This document shows, piece after piece, positions 45,001 through 57,000 of a DNA stretch of 64,000 nucleotides (its first letter is position 1; each line of letters begins with the position of its first letter). Both the position numbers and the translations under genes were made by a program. The stretch comes from Acanthaster planci (lineage: Eukaryota; Echinodermata; Asteroidea; Valvatida; Acanthasteridae): contig NW_019091450.1 in assembly GCF_001949145.1 (NCBI RefSeq), forward strand, positions 257,493 through 321,492, in the 5' to 3' direction. A model generated the notes under the pieces. The model saw only the letters and a program-made list of their open reading frames with translations. It had not been told where the DNA came from and ran no database searches.

Positions 45001-48000
45001 GCCTTCATCGCTGAGCTGCAAGTCAAGGATAATGAGCTCCGATGCGAGATACGACAACTCCCGGACAAAAACACGACTGCTGCTGCCAAAGTCTGGGATC
45101 AAGGTCAAGCCAATGAAAAAGTAAGATAAAGTTAATTGAGTTTGGAGCTCATCAACGAGGTTGCACACAGAGCAATATTTCTTGAAAGTCTGGAAGAAAT
45201 CTGAAGTTCACAAGATAGAGAACTCCATAATATGTAAGGTACACAGTCCTATACATGTTGTCAGGGGAGGGGGATGTCTACCTCTACCCTTCCCTCCTTT
45301 ACCCCCTTATTCCAATCCCCTTATACCCCTTCTCTGGGGGAAATGCAGTCAATCCCGATAGGCATCTTTACGATCAGGCACATGCTACTTGAGATTCGGA
45401 AGAAACAAAGAAATTCCGATCCAACATACTCCGTACAATATTTTTCAGTGTGCCTTGGTATAAATGACATTTTCTACAAAAAGTTTACTTCCAAATGTAA
45501 TACACGTATACCCAATTGAAAATATGACCTTTCCCCATGACTGTGACATGGTAAAGTATACAAACAGTTTGCAAGGGGGAATTAAAACAAACTTCATTTT
45601 TCACTGCATTTATTCATTAAGTTGTGTTAAATTGTTACTATCGAAAGGAAAGGGTCGAATCCCAAATGGTATGAAAATGATGCTTATCATGTTTTAAAAT
45701 GTTTTCTTTAAATGAGGTTAAAACCTATGTCTGGTTATGGGTATCCACATGGATGTCTTACAATCCATCCTGAAGTCCCATCAACCCAGTTCAGTTTATT
45801 TAACTATACCTAATAGAATTTCTAGCCCAAGATGTCTACTGCCACAGTCCTAATGTAGGCCTACCTTGTCCGGCTGGGTATATCTGTTGCCCGCTAGGGC
45901 CCAGCCATGATGGGTTCCTGTAGCCAGCTCTCTCAGACACCTCGCAGATGAATGTGATGTTGTAGCCAATCCGAGGAACTTCTGTTGGTGGGGGCTGGAT
46001 GCGGATGTCAAACGCTTAGACAGAAACGTACGAACCTTTGTGTTATAAAGATATTCTGATCCATTTCTATACAAAACTGAACACAGCTAAGCAAAGTAAT
46101 GTAAAAGTACTCATTGTCTGTCCAAGTAAATCCACAGGTCAGGTCACAAGCAATATAAAAATTAATAATCAGAATTCAATAAACATTGTATAATAGCAAT
46201 GGACTTAATTCTGAGGACTTGTTGATAATATAATATACTACGTGTACATAACATGTACTTAACCACTAGTTTGTTGATTTCTGGCGTCTGTCTGGTGGCT
46301 GCCTATTTTTTAGTATTAAAGCTTTGTATTCCATGTAAACTAAGTCCTATCAAATCTTGATTAGTCACTGATGTGAGTGATTCATGAAAATAGCAAAGTA
46401 AATCATTCTATTTGAATTACAGCGGGCACAACACTGGGCATTACTTGATTTGGGTAAAATCTGTGCTTGCTCAAAATTTACCCCCTTCACATAGCGCCCT
46501 CCTATCTTGTCTGCTATATATACTTCAAACATGCTGATAGGTTTCCATGTTTCCAAATCTTTGTCTTCCCTTTGTGAACCTTTATGAGTATGATAAATAT
46601 AATTGAAGATACAACAAATTGTCAAACAGCTGTAAAGAAATCTCAATCGAGAAGGGGCAGCAGTGCCTAACAGCAAAAAATTGTGATAGGCCAATCTTAA
46701 CAAAAGTACACAACGCTGAGGTTGTGACTGTCAGCAAACAGGTGAAAATTTTTGACTGTTTAGATTTTTTTCCGTTTTAAACAAACAGTAATCTGTCTTT
46801 TCCTAAACCTCTGTAGATTTGGGTTTAAATTCTGCCTGTGTACCCCTTCTTAAAGCCACATGGTGCAGATGCAAGAAAGCGTAAAGCAGTATAGTATGCA
46901 CTACTCTGCAAAGGCACTACGGCTAAAGATGACAAAGCACATGCTCCAACGCTAAAAGCAAAGGCAAGAAGCAGCAGATTTGAAACAAGTGACTGAAGAG
47001 GAGGAGGAGGTAAAGCTGTAGAAAGACAAAAATTAGAGCTAAAATCTAATCCTGCTTTATTTTCCACCAAAAAGTGAGCAGTACTCAAATTTTGAAACAT
47101 TCCCTGATCAAGTGTAACCATTCGGCCCAATGGAGTGGCCACTGAAAATGGTGTCCCAAAGGCACAGACATACATGTGCATGTCTTCACCACAGATAGCT
47201 ATTTGATAGACCATTTCAAAAAAGTGGGGGGGGGGTTGCAGGGGCAGGATTCCCATCAGAACTCGGCTGTTCCATGTCCTTTTGTTAACTGCTCATGCAT
47301 GTAAAGACATTCATTTCAGGAACAAATGCTATGCTACAACTCAATATGAACTTTAGTTTGTTCTGCCAGTCAGTTAAGTTCAAAGCCGGCATCTAGCAAG
47401 TCAATGGAGAAAAGTATTTGGACGACTCGTCTCGGAAAAATGGGCACTGTGCAACAGCTGTATGTCAGATTTGCACAAAGTTGGAGTAAAAATAACTGCA
47501 ATATAATAAATGTACTTAAACCCTATGTGGCTCGGCACATGTTAACAAAACGCACTGTGATGATATTGGGGTAAAAAATGTTGCCGTACTCCATATGTGA
47601 CAGCAAATGATATAGCTTGCATGTATAGAAGCCAAGTATGATACCAAAGCGACACTACCCTATCCACCAACAGGACCAACTGGGCTATCACAGTAAATTT
47701 AATACAAATCTAGATGGAGCACCATGTTATGTTCGGGATAAGGGCAAAAACCTTGAAGCCTTTACCAATATCGAAACATGTTGAAACAAAATGCAAACCT
47801 TGAAAACAATCCTGTAAAAGCTGCTACAAAAGGCTCTGGAAGGCGGGCAAATAAAATGGGCGTATTATGACAAGCCATGCGATCACACCTCATGCAGCTT
47901 TTAAAACAGGGTGCACGCTGATTTCCATGCAAAGCATTTTCCGGCGAACTTAGCAACTTGGAGGACTACATGTCCATTATGCAACCCCCCAAAAAACTGT

Positions 48001-51000
48001 CCATTCCACAAAATCATGGTCCCATATTAAAAAATCACTGCTTTTCCACACCAAACTTAAATATCATGTGACAAGACCAGCCACAGCTTGTATGAACTGA
48101 AGAAAAATTTGCCCGTATCCTGACTTTAGGATTCACTTTCTAAGCTGACAGAGTTTTGTTCAGAGGAGGAATTTGCCCCATAGTCTCTAGTACACAAATA
48201 TTCACTGCTTCATGCAGTATTGCAACACCAGCCTCTCAAGGTGATCCATGAAGCATTGTACTCTCCTGAGGTGAATCACCAAGGGAGGCTTTGCTTTACT
48301 GCACTGCAAGATGAAGCAAATATTTCTTAACTAACACCCCCAACACACAAACAGATTCTCCGTCAAGAATTTTGTTGAAAATGTACCTGCAAACTTTCTG
48401 AACAATGTCTACATCTCACAGAAAGTTGAACTAAGCTCTAGTTCGGATTATGCATTTACACACAGTGCTAATGGTGCTGCATAGAGCTGTTTAGTAGCTA
48501 CAGGTATAGTGCTTTGGTTGTTGTAAGGACATCGTTCTCTTGGCTGTGAAAGCAAGATAGCCAAAATGAGCAAATACATGTATCTTGTGACTACTTCTCG
48601 GCTAATTACGATGAAAAACCTGTGAGTGAGATACTGCTGCTGTTGAAGAAGGAGCACATACTACAAATCTAGGTGAATCTTCTACCAAACAAAAGCAGGG
48701 ATCTGTGTCCAAGCCATGCATGTCGGGCAAAGTCTCAGCAGCCATAGGAATCCTTTTTTCTAAAGCTTACTTGCCACTTGGCACATGTCGCCGCGGTAAC
48801 CCTCCGCGCACTCACACCGCCCCATAACGCATGATCCTCCATGCATACAAGGCTGACGACATGAGAAGACTGCCGTTGATGGGTAGGGAGGCGGGGTAAG
48901 GGAGTAAGGCAGAGAGGGAAGATTGGGCAGAGTGGACATTAAGTATCAGTCCTCCTGACAATCGATTTCTCAACTGTTCTGAGGCCACAATACCACCCAA
49001 AATCCACATCCATGTTCAAATATGTCCTGTAATACGTTTTCTAATTTTCTTCTGTAAGCACATTTAAGAAGCATCCTGCTTATTGTTATTTGGAAAGTAG
49101 CTTGTGAAAGACAATCATAAAATAAATATGCAATGTATGTGTAAAATGAAACAAGCAGAACAAAATATACTGAAACAGTGTTTTCTTCACTTTACGGCCA
49201 ACGTTTCGCAACAGCCTAGCAGTGCATTTTTCTCTGACAGCAACTACAAGCATTCGTGTGCATTAACATGGAGCGATTTACCACAGCAAATCAACAAATC
49301 ATGACAAAGAATTTCAGCAATAAGCAAGGCACTGGACTGGCTGTCTAGCATAGGCTTTCATTTGAAAGAAAGAGGCCAGCATGCTTGAAAAGAGAATTTC
49401 TGCTAATAGCAGTCAACCTGTTTTGTCGAGAAATATCGCCTGTGAGTACATTTACCGATACACTAATTTCAGCAGAGCAGCGTACAGCAGAACACTTTCA
49501 AGAGTGTCACCAGGACACCGCTTTTACAGCTCATATTTATAGTCTGCAAACCTTGGAAAAAGCTTAAACCTTTATTACTTCACAGTGTCTATTCAAAGGC
49601 TAATTAAAAATGAGTATATTTTCAAAATATATCTGCAATGATACATCCAAAAATACCTCCTGGCGTTTTAATCACTCATTGGCCAACACTGCAAAGATTA
49701 CATTTGATGCTGTTATATTCTTTAATATCCTATGACAGAAATATCCTTACATACAGATAAAACACCACATACTATAAATGTTTTAATGGTGAATAGTAAA
49801 AGGTTTCTTTGCAGTTCTATCGATTTCATAGTACTAAAAAATCCTTATGGCAGTCTTGATTTCTCACAAATACTCTTGGGCTCAATTGTTTGAAGCAAGA
49901 TCTTTCAATAAGGATGTTTTAATGCCAACCCTGACTTTTAGTACTGGCATAATGATTGTTACATCCAACAAATACCTCATGTGGTATATCTGAATAGGTG
50001 CACACACAGATAGGGTATCGTGAATGCATATACTTACTGCTTACGTCAACGATGAACGTTGCCCTGTGCGGACCAACCGAGCAGGTGTAGGTGCCACTAT
50101 CACTTGCTTGGACATTCATGATGGTTAGTACAGTCTGGTGCACGGATTGCAGCTCAACATGCAACTTGTCTGAGCCGCCTGGAGGTTACAAATGGTGACA
50201 GAATCGAGAATATCAATAGCATGCCATTTTACTTGGTTTGCATGGTCAGACAATGGAGCCCTAAGTGGCCCAGGGTTATTACACCCAATGTCAACGGTAT
50301 AAGATAATATTGGAATCCGAAGAGTTGATGTAAAATAACCCTTATGAAATGTTGACAACAGTTACAAACTGAAAAGCTGACAAATTTTTCAAACTCTTCT
50401 TTTGTTTCTTTGAGACACAGCACCATAGATCTCGTGTCAAAAAACAGTAAAAAGCAACAAATCAGCCCCGCACATAAGTTTATACAACTGGCACTAAGAC
50501 TAATTCAACCAGCAAGATAACACTAAAGTGTAAACAAAAATCTGCAAGTGCCAAAGAAACAGTTCAGCTCACTCTCATGGTTATGAATATTAAATGTCTT
50601 TGAATTTTGAGGCACAGCAGTTTCTCTGGTGTAGGAGTAAGGCGGCACTGTATTTCACTTATCAAGGGAGGGCACTGTTTCCCGTTTTGGTATGTTTTTA
50701 GGACTTGTGAATTCAGGGAGATGGTTGGTATGTACAACAAGAAGATTCAATCTCTTGCAGGCGTGGTGGCTCTGATAAGAATCGATGAGTGTGGATTTGA
50801 TGTTTTGACCAGGATGTGCTGGTCGTCCTCAGGAGAGACAATTGATTGTGGATTGTTGATTGCAGCCTGTGGATTACGGGTTGTGGATTACAGATTGTTA
50901 TTGTGTTTTGCAGATTGCAGATTTTTGACGGTGGATCAGGGATAGTTGATTGTGGATTGTGGACTGTCGATTTGAATGTTGGATCCTTGATTGTGGATGG

Positions 51001-54000
51001 CAAATTTGGCAGCTTCACTTTTGGGTTTGGGGAGGTCAAATAGGTATGGGGGGGGGAATTACCTTGTCCAATCGAAAAGACTCGCTGACCGTCTGGGGTG
51101 TACCACTGTGGATTGGTGAGGGGGCTGTCTTCTGGGATCTGACAGGTCAGCTGGAGGTCATCTCCAATGACCAGCTGCTGGGGCTGGTCTGGGTCCAAAA
51201 GGATCTGGATGTCAAAGTGGGGTGTTTGCACTGCATAGGAACAAAGTGAAATGAAGAAATCAGGTATGAGCACTCTGTTAAATCAGTCCACATCCCATGT
51301 TTGAAATGATTATCAAACTGCCAGGTAATAGTGAGAGAGTTGCTTCCATTACCCTGGAAATGAAGACACACACAGAGCCACATGCACATGTTTATCTTAC
51401 AGATGGCGAGTCAGGTTGGTGTGGTGGTTCATTCCTCACCCTTAACCACTTGCCGCCACGTTTCTGGTACCGGACACATATGCTTTATATGCGTGGCTGG
51501 GGTCTCCGAAATCGTACAAAGGGAACTGGGCCTTGTAACAGAAGACTGTGCTCGAATCAAAAGACCAAGCTGCTGGGCATTACCGACATTTTTTCACTCT
51601 CAGTAGTTGAGATAATCTGGCCTTGTGTTGAAACAGTATACCACGGTTTGGGGCATTTAGTGCAAGCGGGGACAAAAGCACTCCACCACCGCAGCGATGA
51701 GCCATACAGCGCCACTGTGCGCTAATCTGGCCCCTATTGAAAAGAGGTCAGCAGCGCGCTATGCCAGGTTCATGAACAAAAGAAAGTTACATAACACTAC
51801 ACAATCTGGGCTCTTTTCACAAGGCTGCTGGCCTGGCTGAATTACTCGGGCTTTACTCGGGCATCAATAGATTTTGTCTGTCAGACTAAAGTAGAAACCA
51901 GACAGTCCTTCGTGTTGGCGTAAGTGTCCAGTTAATGAGGATAGGACTTTTTAAAGAATTTTGAAAACAGAAAAAAATGATAATTATCCTGCCCCAGCAT
52001 CATCAACATTGAAAACTGCCACGGGCACGGAGTGGTTAACCTTCGCAGTCCTGGTTCAATTCCTGGCTTGGTCCACAGGTGAATTGGATCTTAAAATCCG
52101 TACCAGACTCCATGAGTTTTTACCCAGAATATTCGCCTGGGGTTTTCCTTCCACCTTTAAAACAGTATCAGCTTCTGACTATCTCCTCTCTTCAGGTTTC
52201 TTTAGACTTGCGGGCTACAGTGCCTTAGGCACTTTTGAGGAATCTTTGGTGTCCTTACCAGAATAATGATAAAAACCTTGTGTGGGCATTCCTTTTTTGT
52301 CACATTTGGAAACACTCAGAGAAATTAACTGCAAAAACTGTTTTAAAATTGAATTTTTTTTACGGCTTTCTGAACTTTTTCTCATCCTTTTGCTACAGAT
52401 ATTTCTCACCCCAAAATATATCTACGCCTTTTCCACAGAGAGGCGACATCCCTGTGTGGACCTGGCTTGGTCCACAGGTAAGGTCAAGGCAAAATGCAGT
52501 TTTGACCCTGTGGTGAACTCTGCAAGCTCAGTCCCCGGGGAGGGGGATTGAACCCATGACGAGTTGGGCTGAAGCACGTACCTGCTATCTGGCAGTACCC
52601 CCCGATGTAACCCTCGAGGCAGAGGCACACTCCTTCAACACAGCTCCCTCCATTCTGGCAGGACGGAAAACACTGAGCTGAGCCTAACACAAAAATATAG
52701 TTAAAATCAAAATGATGGCTTTAACAAATGCGAGGCTCTGACCACCGCTACACTTGACACCAAGTTAAACTTCAGAGGGAATGGAGCACTTATCTGTAGA
52801 AAATCTACAGTTTAACATAAAGTGAAGTATCATCTGTAGACTTTATACATACAATACAACAGTTTGTGGTGCAGCAACTATCCAGAAAACATCAGTTCAT
52901 GATGCAACCCACGACATTCAAATGTACATGCACATGTGCATTACAAAAATCTACATCTGTCTAAAATTGGAGCATCTTTGCATGTTGCTCATAACGTCAT
53001 TGGTAAAATACGTCAGTTCATAATAGACACGAAACAAAAGTGATCATCAATGCTATGTTGTGGCAGCAGATTACATGGTTGTGCTGTAAATTTACAGAAG
53101 TTGAATGAGTTTCAACTGAATCTTTGGCTAGTTTGATGTTTGGCCAGTTTTCTTCAAATAAAATCAATAAAAAACCTGGAGTGGCATGAATGTTGCTTGC
53201 AACTTACCAATGCTGCTGATTCTGATTATGAGGGATGCTACCACGTTGCCCACAGCGCACTCGTACTTGCCGGCATCGGTCGCATTTACGTTATTGATGA
53301 CCAGGACTACGGCCGAAGGAGAGGACTGGCGAACATACAGGTGTTGAGACCCACCTGCAGAAGATACCAAGGTCAAATAGCTTCAGCCCTCTGTCCAGCA
53401 CGACACCCTCTCCTTGTGCTAAAGGAAGACTCATCCAAATTGGGAACGAGTGGGTACCCTTCTGTCCAGCCACTTCCTCCCTATATTAAAGGGACCCTCT
53501 GCCCAATTGCGTTCTTTAAAAGAGGGCGGACATAATGCCCTTATCTTGTGCTCGCCAGATGACCTTCTGTCATCCTGGGTTCCTCCTAAGGAGTGGGCAC
53601 AGTGCTCTCACCATAAGCTAGAAGAGAACCCCCCGAGAGGAGGAAACACACCACTATCTAATGCTTGTCGAACAACCCTCTATCCAGCTGAGTTCAGCCA
53701 AATTGTGGGGGTTGGAAACCTTGTGCTAGTGGGAGCACCCTCAGCCCAGATGGGTTTATCCAAATAGGAGGGGAATCCACACCACTATCAAATGCTAGTG
53801 GAACAACCCAGTCTTAGTCTGGGCAAGGGGTGGGAACCCTTACCTTGTCCTAGTGGGAGGACCCTCTGTCCAGCAGGGTTTCTCCATATTGGTGCACTCC
53901 TTGGATCACTATTTCCCATGCTGACACATTCAAACTGCAGTGAGGAGCCAGGGCTTGGTATTTCGTTGCCAATTTGGCGTATGTTGACTGTCACCTTCTC

Positions 54001-57000
54001 AGGAACTGTCAGGAAGAAGTATGAATGTACATGGTGTTATGAAGTGAAACATTAAATTCCACAGTACCATATTTACTTGCATTTTTTGGTCAAGTATATG
54101 TAATACCACAAACCAACATGTTTGATAACAGTGCATATCAACCTCCAAAACAAGTATTAGCTCTTGCTTAAAGAACTTTTGTACAAAATGAGAACTTTTG
54201 AGCTGAGCTTCACTTCAGGGATTTCACTGTATTTCGATAACCTTCTACCCCTCAAACTTTCTGGTACTGGAGCTAATGGGCAGATTAGGAAACAGTCCTC
54301 TGTGTGATTGCTGAAAGAACTGTTATACAGGTGCACCAAATTCTACTCCTTTGAAAGAAATGAGAAACTGCTTCGAGTTGAAGTAACTTTGAGTTAGCCG
54401 AGTTTGACTTAAGGAGATTTTATGATAGACTGCATACTGAACTTGACTGCCATATGCTACCTCTTGCTGTAGAAAATATCACTCAACAGCGGAGCTCCGG
54501 AGTATAGCAAGATATTGCATTGTGCTTTGAAACATCACAAAAATATTCTACAAATGACTGGCATTTACTGCTGTATCCTGCCTTTTTGAAAGTCATTCTT
54601 TTTGTCCAAATTAATATGTCCTGCAAGAGTGGTTAATAAATCAATGATTCATTGTGCAATGGACTGAAACGAAATAATATGTTCTGTGACTGTAATGAAA
54701 TGCTGTTACATGAGGACGACATTCATACATTCTAGAAGGAAAAAAATCAATCCAATCATCCTTCCTCATAATGAAATAAAAAATGAGATGGTAATGAGCT
54801 GAATGTGTGACAGTCAAGTAAGCTCTGAAATAGGAAACTTACACAAAGCAAGATAGTTACACATAAATGTAAATCAAGGAAAGAAAGCTTCCAAAAGGAT
54901 AAAGTAGATGTAATGTCTTATTTCGAGCCACATATGGCATTCTGAACCAAGGATGGAAATCAATGTTTGGAGTAAACAGGGAATAACAGCAACTTTGTGC
55001 ACATGAATGGCAGTGTTGTAATTGAGGCATCACAAGACCAGACAAAAGAGCAAAGACAAGACCAGTCACAAGTAAGAGTGTGAACAGTGACAAAGGAATG
55101 CTTTTGTTGCAGGCTATTTGAATAGCTTGTGACTTGAATTCAGACTGGAGAGCTTGTGTTGGTCTTGTGTGGTCTTGTGAAGGTCTTATGTCTCGACTAC
55201 AACAATGATAAATGGACACAGGTAACAAGAATTAGCTAATGCAAAAGAAAAGTAGTTGCACCTGTCATTCATGTTTTAAAGCTAGAAATCAAAATGTTTT
55301 CCAGTCGAAATTATATGTAGTGGATATATATCGAAATATCAAAAATTGGACTGCAGGTTCATTGAGGACAAAACACACTGAAAAGCAGGAATTCAAAATA
55401 TGCTGGAGGCACTGCTGCTGGTAAAGGCATCTTTTCACAACAGAACCTTCAACATAAAAATATCCAGGAATTACGCTCACTTGAAGGTCTTTCAACTGTC
55501 CACCTTCAGTGCTTTTCAAACTTAAAACATATCTAGCACAATAAATTTTTGTTATAGAGAGGCAGTAAGTCGTTTGTCTGAACACAGACCTTTGCTTGAA
55601 CAAAGTTAGTTATCACTAATACTCTGCCAAAAAAGGATGAGAACGACTAGACATGCTTAAACAATTGTTTGTGATTAACTGATTGATTAATGTTGCTTCA
55701 AAACAATGAAAAAATAGAGGATCAGTACACCATGACATATGTTTCTTTCATGCATAAGACAACGTGAAAACATAGGCCGTGCACTTCTTCCTATGGACAT
55801 GACTGGCAACAGAATGCCTGCTGGGAAAAAATACCAAAAATATGTGACCTACTCTAACAAAGTGAGTCACAAGTCCCCAGAACAACTTTGAGTACAGTCT
55901 TTTAAAGAATCTTGAACAATCAAAGACAGTTCCAATTAACAAAATCTTTTCACTCATAAAGTGTGTACTTTCATCATTATCTCCAACTAAGAGCCACATC
56001 AGATGAAAGAGCTATTAGTTTGCTCTTTCTGTTTCAAACTAAAAAAAAAACAAAATGACTGAAACATGACTTAAGGCTCGTTTTGTGGGAGCCTGTGTGG
56101 TCACTGGTTACCAATCATGCCCACAGCATGCAGCACTTAACCTACTCACAGTCTGCTAGGCCAACCTGCTATTTGGCAGAACTTTCCCTGGTACCCCGGA
56201 GGGCACTTGCACTCTCCGTTAATGCACAGGGCTCCATGCATACATGACCTTTGACACAGAGCTGGAGTTCACACATAAACACGACAATGTCATACAGAGA
56301 AACAGGACATGGTCTAATATGTGCATTTTTATAACATGTACACACAAATGTTAATCAATATTATTGGACAGTACACAGTGTTTGCACCATTGGAGTTTCC
56401 AGGAGAAAACAGATGTGTCAAACATTGTATCAAACTTATCACATCATCACCATATTCTACAATGTTTCAGAAGCAATTTTTAACCCCCGTCCAGAAAAAA
56501 ATGACTTTATGGTACCATGCTTCAAACCAATGCACGTTTCAACTTCAATTTCAAATAGTGCAAATTCTGCCTAACTGTTAAAATGTACATCAACTCCATT
56601 AACAGCAACTATTTCTCACATGCAACTACACTTTTCCAGGATCAAACATGCAAATGTGTGAAACTACTTTTTTTTTCACTGACAATATGGCCAATGAGCT
56701 ACAGATGAGCAGACATCTGGACAGAAATGGATGAGCTGATATGTCCAAAGGACAGGAGGCTACAATCTTGACATGCAGCAATCACATAGATATATATTAA
56801 TTCCCTCCAAAATGTGAGAGAAAAGTTTTTTCCTGGAAAAAATTAACAGTTTCTGTCACATATTTTTCTTCATTATACAGTGTTCTGCAAGCATTAGTAT
56901 TTCAACCAGAGCTACCAAGTTCTTTCAGAGCATTTCAGTAATCTCAACTCTAAAAATCAGTAATTTTCAGAGGAAATCAGTAATTTCTTTCACAGAACCG

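Noticed and set aside
46825-47256. 143-codon open frame on the minus strand
   Set aside because: It lies inside the 2.76-kb intron, shows no Ig or EGF signature and lacks phase 1 splice borders.
48771-48856. Shorter EGF5 exon using the later AG (GTCGTCAG)
   Set aside because: It would remove the first Cys of the repeat and change the phase. The upstream AG keeps the six Cys and phase 1.
50713-51273. 186-codon open frame on the minus strand taken as one exon
   Set aside because: Only 51063-51230 is the Ig half. The extension past the donor GTAATT is the translated GATTGTGGATT minisatellite, and the upstream part is intron before the acceptor.
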